The translations under genes and the position numbers were made by a program. 62,537 nt of DNA, taken from NCBI GenBank assembly GCA_006844585.1, contig SPJM01000345.1, positions 1 through 62,537 on the forward strand. Direction: 5' to 3'. This DNA is from Methylococcaceae bacterium (lineage in GTDB: Bacteria; Pseudomonadota; Gammaproteobacteria; Methylococcales; Methylomonadaceae). How positions within the stretch are numbered: the first letter of the stretch is position 1; every line of letters starts with the position of its first letter. Of the stretch, positions 10,560 through 20,569 are shown in pieces. Below the pieces are notes generated by a model. That model searched no databases and was not told the origin of the DNA. It saw nothing but the letters and a program-made list of their open reading frames with translations.

Positions 10560-11570
10560 ATGAAAATTTTAGTGACCGGCACAGCCGGATTTATCGGCAA
10601 TCATTTGGCTTTGAAATTATTGGAGCGCGGCGATGAAATAATAGGCGTTGATAATTTAAACGATTATTACGATGTAAATTTGAAACTCAACCGTTTAAAG
10701 CGTCTGGAAGATTATCAAAATTTCACAGATGTGCGGGTAGATTTAGCGGATAGAGAGGGAATTGAAACTCTATTTAAGCAATATCAGCCGGAAAAAGTGG
10801 TTAATTTAGCCGCTCAAGCGGGCGTACGCTATTCGATAGAAAATCCTCATGCTTACATGGATAGTAACATCATCGGCTTTATGAATATCCTTGAAGGCTG
10901 CCGACATTACGGCGTACAGCATTTGGTGTATGCCTCAAGCAGTTCGGTCTATGGCGCTAATGAAAGTATGCCGTTTTCGATCCATGATAATGTAGATCAT
11001 CCGCTGAGTCTCTATGCGGCTTCAAAAAAAGCCAATGAATTAATGGCGCATACTTATAGTAATTTATATCAATTGCCTACCACCGGTTTGCGCTTTTTTA
11101 CTGTTTACGGGCCCTGGGGAAGACCTGATATGGCTTTGTTTTTGTTTACCAAAGCGATTTTGAAAGGCGAAAAAATTAAGGTCTTTAACTACGGCAAACA
11201 TAGAAGAGATTTTACTTATATTGATGATATTGTAGAAGGCGTGATTCGTACTTTGGATCATAATGCAGAAGCCAATCCGGATTGGAGTGGGAAAAAACCG
11301 GATCCGGGAACTAGCCTGGCGCCTTGGCGGGTCTATAATATCGGTAATCAAAGTCCGGTGGAATTAATGGATTACATACAGACATTAGAAACATTTCTAG
11401 GCAAAACGGCTGAAAAAGAATTATTACCTTTACAGCCGGGAGATGTGCCGGATACTTATGCCGACGTAGAGGCGCTTGTTGCTGATGTGGATTATAAGCC
11501 CTCCACGACAATAGAAGTAGGTATTGAAAAGTTTGTGGAATGGTATTTGGATTATTATCAAGCGCAATGA
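10560..11570 (+). CDS. NAD-dependent nucleotide-sugar epimerase (UDP-uronate 4-epimerase type)
   Basis: Extended short-chain dehydrogenase/reductase that inverts C4 of a UDP-uronic acid. Seen: [12 protein letters not shown] (GxxGxxG) at residues 7-18, [11 protein letters not shown] near 33-43, SSSSVYG near 122-128, the catalytic YAASKKANE near 149, and [14 protein letters not shown] near 175, a signature of the UDP-glucuronate 4-epimerase (CapI/LpsL) group. Length 336 is typical. Beside the TviB-like gene the substrate could be UDP-GlcNAcA or UDP-GlcA; sequence alone does not decide. It is the last gene of the EPS operon, and a terminator follows. Confidence 0.88.
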   Translation: MKILVTGTAGFIGNHLALKLLERGDEIIGVDNLNDYYDVNLKLNRLKRLEDYQNFTDVRVDLADREGIETLFKQYQPEKVVNLAAQAGVRYSIENPHAYMDSNIIGFMNILEGCRHYGVQHLVYASSSSVYGANESMPFSIHDNVDHPLSLYAASKKANELMAHTYSNLYQLPTTGLRFFTVYGPWGRPDMALFLFTKAILKGEKIKVFNYGKHRRDFTYIDDIVEGVIRTLDHNAEANPDWSGKKPDPGTSLAPWRVYNIGNQSPVELMDYIQTLETFLGKTAEKELLPLQPGDVPDTYADVEALVADVDYKPSTTIEVGIEKFVEWYLDYYQAQ

Positions 11571-11609
11571 CGCTTCCTTTTTTATAAAATCCTCAGTCCT
11601 TAATTCGTA

Positions 11610-11641
11610 AAGGGCGATGCGGCGACACATCGCCTTTTTTT
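11610..11641 (+). terminator. Rho-independent terminator of the EPS operon
   Basis: A 7-bp stem, GGCGATG (11613-11619) and CATCGCC (11628-11634), with a GC-rich loop is followed by seven T residues. It lies 40 bases after the epimerase stop codon and separates the EPS operon from lepA. Confidence 0.85.
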
Positions 11642-11673
11642 ATTCAAGTTTAGGGATTCTTATATTCTGAAAA

Positions 11674-11701
11674 TTCAGTCAATGTTCGATTCTGGTATAA
11701 T
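11674..11701 (+). promoter_or_regulatory. Candidate sigma-70 promoter for lepA operon (extended -10)
   Basis: A perfect TATAAT at 11696-11701 is preceded by TGG, giving an extended -10 (TGnTATAAT). A weak -35 (TTCAGT, 11674-11679) is 16 bases upstream. It is placed between the EPS terminator and lepA, about 105 bases before the lepA start codon. Assigned by motif only. Confidence 0.5.
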
Positions 11702-11805
11702 GAAAGGTTGGTATTGCTAATCTCGGCAACTTTATTAATATTTGCTTTGTTTATGCTTCACAAGTTCGGGAAGTGAAACAAGGAATCAACAGACTAAAGA
11801 TATAA

Positions 11806-13605
11806 GTGGATCAGAAACACATCAGAAATTTTTCCATCATTGCTCATATTGATCACGGTAAATCTACGTTAGCGGATCGGTTTATTCAAATCTGCGGTGG
11901 ATTGAGCGACCGGGAAATGGAGGCCCAGGTTTTGGATTCAATGGAGTTGGAAAAAGAACGCGGCATCACCATCAAAGCGCAAAGCGTAACATTAAATTAT
12001 CAAGCGAATGATGGCGAAGTATATCAACTCAATTTTATTGATACGCCGGGACATGTTGATTTTAGCTATGAAGTCTCCCGGTCTTTAGCGGCTTGCGAAG
12101 GCGCCTTATTAATTGTTGATGCTGCTCAAGGAGTCGAAGCGCAAAGCGTCGCCAATTGCTATACCGCCATTGAACAAAACCTTGAAGTAATGCCGGTGCT
12201 GAATAAAATTGATTTGCCATCGGCGGAGCCGGAAAGAGTCATGGCCGAGATCGAGGATGTGATCGGCATTCCGGCTGATGAAGCTTTAAAAATCAGCGCA
12301 AAAACAGGCATCGGCGTTGAGGGGGTATTGCAGCAGTTAGTAGAGAAAATTCCACCGCCATCCGGAGCAGAAGATGCGCCGTTGCAAGCTTTGATTATTG
12401 ACTCCTGGTTTGATAACTATTTAGGCGTTGTGTCTTTGGTTAGAATTGTCAGCGGTAGTTTGCGCAGAAAACAAAAAATCACTGTGATGTCTACCGGCAA
12501 GTCTTTCTTGGCCGAAAAAATAGGCGTTTATACGCCGAAGCAATTGGATAAAGATATTCTAAATACCGGCGAAGTCGGATTTTTGGTCGCCGGTATTAAA
12601 GATATTTTCGGCGCTCCGGTCGGCGACACTATCACCCTCACCGACAATTCGGCTGAACAGGCATTGCCGGGTTTTGAACAGGTTCAACCGAGAGTTTTTG
12701 CCGGACTTTACCCGGTCAGTTCCGATGACTACGGCAATATGCGCGAAGCCTTGGATAAATTACGATTGAACGATGCGGCTTTGAACTTTGAACCTGAAAC
12801 CTCGCAGGCCCTAGGATTCGGTTTTCGTTGCGGTTTTCTGGGCATGTTGCACATGGAAATTGTGCAAGAGCGGTTGGAGCGTGAATACGACATTGATTTA
12901 ATCACCACTGCGCCGACCGTTGTCTATGAGGTTGAACTTCACTCCGGTGAAATTTTGATGGTCGATAACCCTGCTAAGTTGCCGGATATTGGAACCATTG
13001 AGGAGGTTCGCGAGCCTATTATCCTCGCCAATATCTTGGTTCCGCAAGATTTTTTGGGCAATGTTATCGGACTCTGTGTGGAAAAGCGCGGCGTACAAAA
13101 AAATATGCAATACACAGGCACTCAGGTCTCCTTAAACTATGAACTGCCGATGAGCGAAGTGGTGTTGGACTTTTTTGATCGCCTGAAATCGGTCAGCCGG
13201 GGGTACGCTTCATTCGATTATGAATTTGTACGTTTTGAGCCGGCCTTGCTGGTAAAGCTGGATGTGCTCATTAATGGCGATAAAGTTGATGCTTTATCTA
13301 TTATTGTTCATCGAGATTTAAGCCAAATGCGCGGTAGAGAATTGGTGGAAAAAATGAAAGAGCTGATTCCTAGGCAAATGTATGAAATTGCTATTCAGGC
13401 GGCGATAGGCTCAAAGATTATTGCTCGTTCGACTGTTAAAGCGATGCGTAAAAATGTAACCGCCAAATGTTACGGCGGCGATATAACCCGTAAAAAGAAA
13501 TTATTGGAAAAACAAAAAGCCGGAAAAAAACGCATGAAGCAAGTAGGCAGTGTGGAAATTCCACAAGAGGCTTTTTTAGCGGTATTACAAGTGAATAAGG
13601 AATAA
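11806..13605 (+). CDS. lepA: Elongation factor 4 (LepA GTPase)
   Basis: Ribosome-associated translational GTPase. Seen: G1 AHIDHGKST near residues 13-21, G3 DTPGHVDF near 77, G4 NKID near 131, the effector region [10 protein letters not shown], and the LepA-specific C-terminal domain (Lys/Arg-rich [25 protein letters not shown] near 546-570, described here by its ends). Length 599 matches E. coli LepA. Start is GTG with no strong Shine-Dalgarno motif; [12 protein letters not shown] aligns with family N-termini. First gene of a lepA-lepB-DUF4845-rnc-era-recO-pdxJ run, the conserved gammaproteobacterial order. Confidence 0.97.
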   Translation: MDQKHIRNFSIIAHIDHGKSTLADRFIQICGGLSDREMEAQVLDSMELEKERGITIKAQSVTLNYQANDGEVYQLNFIDTPGHVDFSYEVSRSLAACEGALLIVDAAQGVEAQSVANCYTAIEQNLEVMPVLNKIDLPSAEPERVMAEIEDVIGIPADEALKISAKTGIGVEGVLQQLVEKIPPPSGAEDAPLQALIIDSWFDNYLGVVSLVRIVSGSLRRKQKITVMSTGKSFLAEKIGVYTPKQLDKDILNTGEVGFLVAGIKDIFGAPVGDTITLTDNSAEQALPGFEQVQPRVFAGLYPVSSDDYGNMREALDKLRLNDAALNFEPETSQALGFGFRCGFLGMLHMEIVQERLEREYDIDLITTAPTVVYEVELHSGEILMVDNPAKLPDIGTIEEVREPIILANILVPQDFLGNVIGLCVEKRGVQKNMQYTGTQVSLNYELPMSEVVLDFFDRLKSVSRGYASFDYEFVRFEPALLVKLDVLINGDKVDALSIIVHRDLSQMRGRELVEKMKELIPRQMYEIAIQAAIGSKIIARSTVKAMRKNVTAKCYGGDITRKKKLLEKQKAGKKRMKQVGSVEIPQEAFLAVLQVNKE

Positions 13606-13611
13606 AACGCT

Positions 13612-14388
13612 ATGGATTACGATTTTTCATTTTTTTTGGTAGTATCCAGTTTGATAAGCGGCGTCATCTGGGGAGCTTATCTCTTATATCTCAAATTCAC
13701 GGAACAGGCTTTTGATGAGGAAAATGAACCCATCATCGTTGAGTATTCGCGCTCATTTTTTCCGATTTTGTTCATCGTATTAATTTTGCGATCATTTATT
13801 GTCGAGCCTTTTCGAATTCCTTCAGGTTCGATGATGCCGACATTATTAGTCGGCGATTTTATTTTAGTGAATAAATTCAGTTACGGCGTTAAATTACCGG
13901 TTTTAAATAATACGGTCATTAATTCCGGTAAGCCGGAAAGAGGCGATATTGCTGTATTCAGATTCCCCAAAGACCCTACTGTCGATTATATTAAGCGGGT
14001 CGTCGGGGTGCCGGGCGATAGAGTGACTTATTACGACAAAAAACTGTTTATTAACGGTGATTTTGCCGACCAACAATCACTTGGCCGTTACCAAGGAGTA
14101 GGGCAAGGCTCTAACATGACCGGCGCTGACCATATCATTGAAAATCTGACCGGCATTGAGCATCATATTTTGGTCAATCGAAACAGACCTTCTGAACAAG
14201 GCATTTACACGGTTCCGGATGGACATTATTTTGTGATGGGCGATAACCGGGATAATAGTAATGACAGCCGGTATTGGGGCATGGTGCCTGAAGCGAATCT
14301 GGTCGGTAAAGCCTTTTTCATTTGGATGAGCTGGGATTGGCAACATAAGGGCATCGGCCTGGATCGAATCGGCACTATTTTGCAATAA
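13612..14388 (+). CDS. lepB: Signal peptidase I
   Basis: Inner-membrane Ser/Lys-dyad protease that removes signal peptides from exported proteins. Seen: N-terminal membrane segments (about residues 5-25 and 44-60), the catalytic-serine box RIPSGSMMPTL near 69-79, the catalytic-lysine box DYIKRVVGVPGD near 124-135, and box E GDNRDNSNDSRYWG near 208-221. Length 258 is ordinary for the family. Only 6 bases separate it from lepA, so the two are likely co-transcribed. Confidence 0.96.
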   Translation: MDYDFSFFLVVSSLISGVIWGAYLLYLKFTEQAFDEENEPIIVEYSRSFFPILFIVLILRSFIVEPFRIPSGSMMPTLLVGDFILVNKFSYGVKLPVLNNTVINSGKPERGDIAVFRFPKDPTVDYIKRVVGVPGDRVTYYDKKLFINGDFADQQSLGRYQGVGQGSNMTGADHIIENLTGIEHHILVNRNRPSEQGIYTVPDGHYFVMGDNRDNSNDSRYWGMVPEANLVGKAFFIWMSWDWQHKGIGLDRIGTILQ

Positions 14389-14425
14389 TGTTGGGCAATG
14401 TTTGTATTAATAGCAGGAGCATAAA

Positions 14426-14803
14426 TTGAAAGCTTTAAAACATAAACAAGGCGGCTTAACGTTTATTTCGATTGCATTTATTTTGGCGTTGATAGCTTTT
14501 TTTACTTTGTTGGTTTTGAGAATCGTGCCGATTTATATGGATCACGGTAAAGTCGTCAGCACTATGGAGGCATTGGAAAACACTGTTGATATTGAGAAAA
14601 AAAGCCGCTATGAAATTATCAGAATGATTGAGAATCGCTTCAATATTGGCTATGTTGATCATATTGATAAGGATGATTTTGTTATTACCAAAAAAGCGAA
14701 TTATGTAAAAATTGAGTTGGAATATGAGACCGTTGCTCATATTGTCGGCAATTTAAGCGTTTTAGTTGAATTTCACGAACTGGTAGAGGTGGGTCAGGAG
14801 TGA
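14426..14803 (+). CDS. DUF4845 single-pass membrane protein
   Basis: Small membrane protein of unknown function that is regularly encoded between lepB and rnc in gammaproteobacteria. Seen: a pilin-like N-terminal hydrophobic helix (about residues 10-32) preceded by KHKQGGLT, then a soluble 90-residue domain. Start is TTG at 14426, supported by AGGAG 6 bases upstream. Its stop codon overlaps the rnc start, suggesting coupled translation. The prepilin-like head is a sequence impression, not evidence of pilin processing. Confidence 0.82.
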   Translation: MKALKHKQGGLTFISIAFILALIAFFTLLVLRIVPIYMDHGKVVSTMEALENTVDIEKKSRYEIIRMIENRFNIGYVDHIDKDDFVITKKANYVKIELEYETVAHIVGNLSVLVEFHELVEVGQE

Positions 14804-15483
14804 TAAAAAAACCTGAGCAATTGGCAAGGAAGTTAGGTTTAAAATTTAATGATCCACAGCTATTTATAATGGCTTTGACCCATCGCAGCATGGGCGCTAA
14901 TAATAATGAAAGACTGGAATACTTAGGCGACGCCGTTTTAGGCTTCGTGGTCGCTCAAAAACTTTATGAAAAATTCCCCGCTGCAGGCGAGGGCGAATTG
15001 AGTCGATTAAGAGCCAGTTTGGTAAATCAAAGTTCTTTGGCCGAATTAGCGCGTGAACATAGCATCGGCGATTATCTGATTTTAGGTTCAGGGGAGCTTA
15101 AGAGTGGCGGGTATCGTAGAGACTCCATTTTATCTGACGCAATGGAAGCTGTTATGGGAGCGTTGCTTAAAGATCAAGGGATCGTTTTTTGCCAGCAATG
15201 GATCCTGCAAATTTTTGATGAGAAACTCAAAGCCGTTAATACCGAAGTTTGCAAGAAAGACCCCAAAACGCAATTGCAGGAACTCATGCAATCCCGACAA
15301 CTCAATTTGCCGGTTTATGAACTGGTTACTCAAACCGGCGCCGCTCATGAACAAACCTTCAATGTGAAATGCACGGTAGAGCTTGGCAAAGAACCTTGTT
15401 TTGCCAGCGGCGTTTCAAGGAAAAAGGCTGAACAAGCCGCGGCGGAAAAAATGTTAAATAAAATCAAAAAAATGAACTCATGA
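14800..15483 (+). CDS. rnc: Ribonuclease III
   Basis: Double-strand-specific endoribonuclease for rRNA and mRNA processing. Seen: the catalytic signature NERLEYLGDAVLGF near residues 36-49, the second catalytic acidic patch SDAMEAVMGALL near 112-123, and a C-terminal dsRNA-binding domain starting at DPKTQLQELMQ near 152 and ending SRKKAEQAAAEKML. Length 227 is normal. GTG start overlaps the stop of the DUF4845 gene, and its own stop overlaps the era ATG. Confidence 0.96.
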   Translation: MIKKPEQLARKLGLKFNDPQLFIMALTHRSMGANNNERLEYLGDAVLGFVVAQKLYEKFPAAGEGELSRLRASLVNQSSLAELAREHSIGDYLILGSGELKSGGYRRDSILSDAMEAVMGALLKDQGIVFCQQWILQIFDEKLKAVNTEVCKKDPKTQLQELMQSRQLNLPVYELVTQTGAAHEQTFNVKCTVELGKEPCFASGVSRKKAEQAAAEKMLNKIKKMNS

Positions 15484-16367
15484 AGTGCGGATATGTTGCT
15501 TTAGTAGGTAGGCCGAATGTGGGTAAGTCTACGCTGATGAATCACATTTTAGGTCAAAAGATCAGTATTACTTCAAGAAAACCGCAAACAACTCGGCATC
15601 GGATTTTAGGTATTAATACGACTGAGCAAGGTCAGGTTATCTATATGGATACGCCAGGCATGCATCAGAATGAAAAAAAGGCTTTGAATCGTTATTTAAA
15701 TCGAACCGCTGATACGACTTTGTTAGGAGTGGATGTGGTGGTTTGGTTGATCGACAGCCTGTCTTTTCAAAATCATGACGAAACGATTATCCGTAAATTG
15801 AAGCATGCCGGTCTGCCGGTGATTTTGGCGGTCAATAAAGTAGATAGAATTAAAGAAAAACAAGATATTCTGGCCTTTTTTGCTGAAGCTCAGAAACTTT
15901 TTCCTTTTGTAGATTTAATGCCGATTTCCGCTTTAAAGAAAACCAATCTACAAAACTTGGAGCAAACGATTCTGAATTTGCTGCCCGAGGGTGGTTTGGT
16001 TTATCCGGAAGACCAGATTACTAATCGTCCTGAACGTTTTTTGGCGGCCGAGATTGTTCGCGAAAAATTGACGCGGAGATTGGGGGATGAGCTGCCTTAT
16101 GCAATTACTGTCGAAATTGAGCGATACCAAGAGTTAGAAAGGATCACTAAAATCTATGCCATCGTTTGGGTGGAGCGAAGCACTCAAAAAAATATTGTGA
16201 TCGGCAAGCAGGGTGAAATGTTGAAAAAAATCGGTATCGATGCTCGTCAGGATATTGAAAAACTGATTGATCAAAAAGTTTTTTTACAAATTTGGGTGAA
16301 AGTGAAAAAAGGTTGGTCTGATAACGAAAGGTCTTTACGAAGTTTGGGCTTCAACGAAACAGAATAA
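15480..16367 (+). CDS. era: GTPase Era
   Basis: Ribosome-assembly GTPase that binds the 3' end of 16S rRNA. Seen: G1 GRPNVGKST at residues 10-18, G2 TTRHR, G3 DTPGMH near 56, G4 NKVD near 120, and a C-terminal KH domain with VIGKQGEMLKKIG near 239-251. Length 295 fits. Starts within the rnc stop (ATGA overlap), the common rnc-era coupling. Confidence 0.97.
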   Translation: MKCGYVALVGRPNVGKSTLMNHILGQKISITSRKPQTTRHRILGINTTEQGQVIYMDTPGMHQNEKKALNRYLNRTADTTLLGVDVVVWLIDSLSFQNHDETIIRKLKHAGLPVILAVNKVDRIKEKQDILAFFAEAQKLFPFVDLMPISALKKTNLQNLEQTILNLLPEGGLVYPEDQITNRPERFLAAEIVREKLTRRLGDELPYAITVEIERYQELERITKIYAIVWVERSTQKNIVIGKQGEMLKKIGIDARQDIEKLIDQKVFLQIWVKVKKGWSDNERSLRSLGFNETE

Positions 16368-16404
16368 TTTTAGCTTTTAGGCTAATTCTGAAAATAATTC
16401 TTGG

Positions 16405-17118
16405 ATGAATGCTCGGCGAATATTTTCACAACCTGGTTATATTTTACAAACCAGGCCATATCGAGAAAGCAGTGTGATACTGGATGTCATTACCCCTGAA
16501 TATGGTTTGCTTTCGATGTTGGCAAAAGGCGCTAGATCATCAAAAGCCAAATTGACTGGGGTTCTGATTCCCTTCGCAAAACTGGAATTTTCTTTTCAAA
16601 ATGATTCGGATTTAAAGCTTCTATTAAATGCCGAGCTTTCCAAAGCTATCAGTTTAGAAGGCTTGCGTTATTACTGCGGAGGCTATATGAACGAATTGCT
16701 GAGCTGTTTTGTTTTTAGAAATGATCCCTGCGAAGAGGTTTATTTTTTATATGAAACTTATTTAGGGTTACTCAAGGCTGGCGAAAATATTGAACAAAGT
16801 TTACGTTTGTTCGAACTTGATTTATTATCCAGCGTTGGTTTTGCGCCGACCTTGGATGTAGATGGCGAAAGCGGCCTAGCGATTAATGAAGGTGAGCAAT
16901 ATCGTTTTGTGACTGAGCAAGGTGTTTGTCAGCGCACGGATGGTTATATTACAGGAAAAACCTTATTAAAGTTTAATGCGCGTCAAACATTAACTGATGA
17001 ACAGCTCAAACAAACAAAGAAATTAATGCGCCATATGATTGATGTGCAATTACAGGGAAAATCATTGAAAAGCAGGCAAGTGATTGCCAAAGTAATGAAA
17101 TATTATAAAGATAGGTAA
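16405..17118 (+). CDS. recO: DNA repair protein RecO
   Basis: RecFOR-pathway mediator that loads RecA at gaps and anneals single strands. Seen: the N-terminal OB fold with [19 protein letters not shown] (residues 8-26), [15 protein letters not shown] near 46-60, and the alpha-helical C-terminal domain with a terminal [15 protein letters not shown]. No zinc-finger cysteine cluster is evident, as in many gammaproteobacterial RecO proteins. Length 237 is typical. Its TAA shares a base with the pdxJ ATG. Confidence 0.93.
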   Translation: MNARRIFSQPGYILQTRPYRESSVILDVITPEYGLLSMLAKGARSSKAKLTGVLIPFAKLEFSFQNDSDLKLLLNAELSKAISLEGLRYYCGGYMNELLSCFVFRNDPCEEVYFLYETYLGLLKAGENIEQSLRLFELDLLSSVGFAPTLDVDGESGLAINEGEQYRFVTEQGVCQRTDGYITGKTLLKFNARQTLTDEQLKQTKKLMRHMIDVQLQGKSLKSRQVIAKVMKYYKDR

Positions 17119-17864
17119 TGGTAGTGGGGAAATCTGAAATTTTACTCGGCGTTAACATTGATCATGTCGCCACTTTGAGGCAAGCTCGCGGGACAACATA
17201 CCCGGAACCTGTGCAGGCTGCGTTAATTGCAGAGCAAGCAGGAGCTGACGGAATTACCGCCCATTTAAGGGAGGATAGGCGTCATATTCAAGATCATGAT
17301 ATTCGGCGGCTTAAACAAATGATACACAGTCGTTTGAATTTAGAAATGGCGGTAACTGATGAAATGATAGAGATTGCTTGTCAAACGAGGCCTCAAGCTT
17401 GTTGTTTGGTGCCGGAAAAAAGACAAGAGCTGACCACTGAAGGGGGTTTGGATGTAGCGTCGTCAATCAATAGAATGGAGCAGGCCTGTGAAGCGCTAAA
17501 ATCAGCAGGTATTGAAGTCTCGCTGTTTATTGATCCGGATTTAAAGCAAATTGACGCCGCCTTGAAAGCAGGCTCTCCAGTTGTTGAATTGCATACCGGC
17601 CAATATGCCGAAGCGACTACTGAAAAATTACGTCGTCATGAATTGCAACGAATACAAAAGGCGGCTGAATATGCCCATCAATGCGGTTTACAGGTTAACG
17701 CGGGTCACGGTTTGACTTTTCATAATGTTGTTGATATTTGTCGAATACCCCAAATTGTAGAGCTTAATATCGGACATTCTATCATTGCGCAAGCTGTTTT
17801 TTCTGGTTTGTCTCAAACAGTTAGGGATCTAAAGCAGTTGATGGTTAGCTCACGCTTAACCTAG
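17118..17864 (+). CDS. pdxJ: Pyridoxine 5'-phosphate synthase
   Basis: Last step of DXP-dependent vitamin B6 synthesis: condenses 3-amino-2-oxopropyl phosphate with deoxyxylulose 5-phosphate. Seen: [16 protein letters not shown] near residues 11-26, [12 protein letters not shown] near 49-60, LEMAVTDEM near 74-82, [12 protein letters not shown] near 193-204 and [17 protein letters not shown] near 215-231. Length 248 is normal. The final Leu, Thr and stop codons are encoded by the left terminal repeat of a MITE-like element. acpS, which often follows pdxJ, is not present here. Confidence 0.96.
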   Translation: MVVGKSEILLGVNIDHVATLRQARGTTYPEPVQAALIAEQAGADGITAHLREDRRHIQDHDIRRLKQMIHSRLNLEMAVTDEMIEIACQTRPQACCLVPEKRQELTTEGGLDVASSINRMEQACEALKSAGIEVSLFIDPDLKQIDAALKAGSPVVELHTGQYAEATTEKLRRHELQRIQKAAEYAHQCGLQVNAGHGLTFHNVVDICRIPQIVELNIGHSIIAQAVFSGLSQTVRDLKQLMVSSRLT

Positions 17865-17961
17865 CCTTGTCGATAAAATTTTTAATTTATTAATGATTTT
17901 GATTAAAAAATATACTATAGCTTGCTTGTTTTATGGCGCGACAATGACAAAGCTGGGTTAA
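17856..17961. mobile_element. MITE-like element, copy 2 (106 bp, shorter form)
   Basis: Terminal repeats TTAACCTAGCCTTGTC (17856-17871) and the reverse complement of TTAACCCAGCTTTGTC (17946-17961), matching each other at 14 of 16 positions. The right half shares a near-identical GCTTGTTTTATGGCG segment with copy 1, and the interior is about 45 bp shorter. The left repeat supplies the pdxJ stop codon. The right end lies 14 bases before the next gene's ATG. Confidence 0.75.
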
Positions 17962-17975
17962 TGTTAGATTGATTT

Positions 17976-18725
17976 ATGGATTCAAAAATAGATTTTTTTC
18001 AGTTAACCTCGGCCGGAAACCGAGACGAAAACCAGGATTGCATGGTCAGTCTGGTTGAAAATAACTATGCTTTGTTTATTGTTGCTGATGGCTTAGGCGG
18101 TCACTCGGAAGGCGCCAAAGCCTCGAATTATTTTTGTCGGGGTATGGTGAGTAATCTTTTCCAATTTTTACCACTCATGAAAATGAAGCCTAAACCGGCG
18201 ATGTCTAAATGGGTTGATGCCGCTGTCAATGAAATGGCGGTTTTATTCAACGGCGATGAGGCGGGTGAAAAGGCGCATACAACTTGTGCTATTTTGTATA
18301 TGGATGATTTGCGAGTCGTTGCCGCTCATTGCGGCGATTCCAGAGTTTATAAATTAAATCAAAATGAATTGATATGGCGCAGCAAAGATCATTCAATGAT
18401 ACAAAAGTTGTATGATGAAGGAAAAATTACTGCTAAAGAAATGGGTTCGCATCCGGAGCAAAATCGTTTAACGCGTAGTATAAACATTGCAAAGCGACAC
18501 AAAGTTGATGTGAAGATCTACCCGTCCATTAAAGAAGAGGAAACTTTTTTATTATGTACGGATGGTTTTTGGGGATATATTAAAGAAGCGGAATTATTGA
18601 AGCTTGCGCAGCCCGACGCACAAAAAGAGAATCTTAGGAAGCTAGCTAATTTAGCGGTTTTCCGGGCCGCCGGAGCAAGCGACAATGTTACCGTTCAGCT
18701 GATAAAAGGCAAAGCCCCTTCTTGA
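17976..18725 (+). CDS. PP2C-family serine/threonine phosphatase
   Basis: Metal-dependent protein phosphatase of the bacterial PP2C/Stp type, cytoplasmic. Seen in order: GNRDENQD near residues 13-20, ADGLGGHSEGA near 38-48, AAHCGDSRVY near 110-119, LTRSI near 164, CTDGFWGY near 189-196, and ASDNVTVQLI near 233-242; all metal-binding Asp residues of the fold appear present. Length 249. No cognate Ser/Thr kinase is visible in the window. A MITE-like element lies just upstream and may hold its promoter. It converges on a sigma-54 activator gene. Confidence 0.9.
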   Translation: MDSKIDFFQLTSAGNRDENQDCMVSLVENNYALFIVADGLGGHSEGAKASNYFCRGMVSNLFQFLPLMKMKPKPAMSKWVDAAVNEMAVLFNGDEAGEKAHTTCAILYMDDLRVVAAHCGDSRVYKLNQNELIWRSKDHSMIQKLYDEGKITAKEMGSHPEQNRLTRSINIAKRHKVDVKIYPSIKEEETFLLCTDGFWGYIKEAELLKLAQPDAQKENLRKLANLAVFRAAGASDNVTVQLIKGKAPS

Positions 18726-18778
18726 GAAGCCTGACTGTTATATAAGCCAGGCGACTTCAATTTGAAAGATTTATCGGT

Positions 18779-19741
18779 TTAGTGAGTTGATAAGCCGTGT
18801 TTTTGAATTCTGTACAATAAAGTATCGCGTGAAATGCCAAGTAGGCGAGCAGACTTGCTGCGATTGCCTTTGGTTCTGCTCAGCGCTTGCTGGATCATGC
18901 TGGCTTCAAGAGTATCCAATTTTAAGCCGAGTTCAGGCAAGGTGAAATCGGATTGGCCGTTGTTAGCAGTATCTAATTGGCAATTAAATTCCATTGGCAG
19001 GTTTTCCGGTTCAATCAACATTCCCGGTAAAAGAATAGATAAGCGTTCGCACAAATTGCGTAATTCGCGAATGTTGCCCGGCCAAGCATAAGTACGCAGT
19101 TTTTTCAGAGATTGTCGGCTTAACTTAGGCTGCTTTATGCCATGCTCATCTGAAAACATTGAGAAGAAATGCTTGACCAAGGAATCAATATCTTCAGAAC
19201 GTTGTTTAAGGTTGGGAATTTCTAAAGGAACAACATTGAGGCGGAAAAATAAATCTTGTCTGAAGTCGCCGCTTTCAATCAGCTTTGCTAAATTGGTGTT
19301 GGTGGCGGCGATGACGCGCACATTGACTTTGTAGGGCTTGATATCGCCGACAGATAAGCATTCCCCCGATTCTAAAAATCTGAGTAATTTGGCCTGTATG
19401 GCTAACGGTAGAGAATTGATTTCGTCTAAAAATAAAGTACCGCCGTCAGCGGCTTGAAGCAACCCTTGTTTGTTGCTGACCGCGCCGGTGAACGCCCCTT
19501 TTTTATGGCCGAACAGCTCAGATTCAACTAAACCTTCCGGTAAAGCGGCGCAGTTTAGAGTAATGAAGGGTTTATCAGCTCTTGGGCTTTCCTTTTGGAT
19601 GGCATGAGCAAGGACTTCCTTTCCAGTACCGGTTTCACCTTTAATTAGCACAGTAACATCTGTAGAAGCAACGACTTTAGCGCTACGCAACAAAGATTCA
19701 AATGCTGGCGAATGACCAATAATTGAATTGAAATGATCCAC
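18779..19741 (-). CDS. Sigma-54-dependent transcriptional activator without receiver domain
   Basis: Enhancer-binding AAA+ ATPase plus Fis-type HTH. Seen: Walker A GETGTGKE near residues 35-42, the sigma-54 contact loop GAFTGA near 82-87, Walker B GGTLFLDEI near 99-107, the arginine region FRQDLFFRLNVVP near 160-172, and a C-terminal HTH with ARLLGISRDTLLYRIQKHG. There is no N-terminal sensory domain, so it resembles PspF-like activators controlled by a partner protein. Start is GTG, with GAGG 5 bases upstream. Convergent with the PP2C gene; its targets are unknown. Confidence 0.9.
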   Translation of the reverse strand: MDHFNSIIGHSPAFESLLRSAKVVASTDVTVLIKGETGTGKEVLAHAIQKESPRADKPFITLNCAALPEGLVESELFGHKKGAFTGAVSNKQGLLQAADGGTLFLDEINSLPLAIQAKLLRFLESGECLSVGDIKPYKVNVRVIAATNTNLAKLIESGDFRQDLFFRLNVVPLEIPNLKQRSEDIDSLVKHFFSMFSDEHGIKQPKLSRQSLKKLRTYAWPGNIRELRNLCERLSILLPGMLIEPENLPMEFNCQLDTANNGQSDFTLPELGLKLDTLEASMIQQALSRTKGNRSKSARLLGISRDTLLYRIQKHGLSTH

Positions 19742-19759
19742 AAAAACCTCTTTTTATAA

Positions 19760-20476
19760 TTAAAAATGTTGTAAACGCATAGGATACAGCCATGGGAAAG
19801 CGGCCAATATCGCAATCAAAATAAAAATAAGACCGGCGATTTGTCTAAAATAGCGCAGACTCGTCAACTCAGCCAGAACATTTGTCATTATACCGACTCC
19901 CATAACTGCAGGTAAAGTGCCTAATCCGAAACATAACATAGTTAAGCTGCTGCGTAATATGTCGCCGCTAGTAATCGCAAGGGCTAGAGAGGTATAAACC
20001 AAGCCGCAGGGAAGCCAGCCCCAAACAACGCCGAATAAAAAAGCTTGAGTTTTAGTCTTTACCGGGATGAGTTTTCGACCGAACGGCTCAATCAGTTTCC
20101 AGAAACGAGCGCCGGTTTTTTCAATATAAGCAAAATAGGGAAACCAGCCGGCAATATAAAGGCCGGCGCCGATCATTATCAGCGCCGAAAAAACCTGTAA
20201 ATAGCGGTGGCCAATGCCGTCTGAAAAAGGCATGGCTAAAAGATATTCAAGCAAGCCGATCAGAGCGCCGGCTGCTGTATAACTTAGAATGCGACCGAAG
20301 TTATAATTGAAAACAAAAGGGATTAACTTTTTTTTGTTATTCCGGATGGAGGGGTCCAGGCTATACGTCAGTGTGCCGATGATGGAGCCGCACATTCCTA
20401 TACAGTGTAAACTACTGAATAAACCGATAATAAATGCAAAATAGTATGATGAATGAAAGGCCGATTGATAATCCAT
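19760..20476 (-). CDS. Sulfite exporter TauE/SafE-type (DsbD_2-like) membrane protein
   Basis: Polytopic inner-membrane protein with about six helices, in the family usually labelled sulfite exporter TauE/SafE or cytochrome c biogenesis transmembrane region. Seen: GLFSSLHCIGMCGSIIG near residues 18-34, with a Cys pair (C-IGM-C) that may bind or relay metal or thiols, and a second-half repeat GVVWGWLPCGLVYTSLA near 149-165 with another Cys. Related proteins near cbb3 oxidase genes have been linked to copper handling, but no such genes are near here. It lies 18 bases upstream of the sigma-54 activator gene on the same strand. Confidence 0.8.
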   Translation of the reverse strand: MDYQSAFHSSYYFAFIIGLFSSLHCIGMCGSIIGTLTYSLDPSIRNNKKKLIPFVFNYNFGRILSYTAAGALIGLLEYLLAMPFSDGIGHRYLQVFSALIMIGAGLYIAGWFPYFAYIEKTGARFWKLIEPFGRKLIPVKTKTQAFLFGVVWGWLPCGLVYTSLALAITSGDILRSSLTMLCFGLGTLPAVMGVGIMTNVLAELTSLRYFRQIAGLIFILIAILAAFPWLYPMRLQHF

Positions 20477-20569
20477 GCGCGCACATTATCATAGAATTAT
20501 CGGATAATGTAGCTAAAAAGCCGCTGAATAACATAAATAAAAAAAAATCCATTTTTCTAAAAAAACCTG

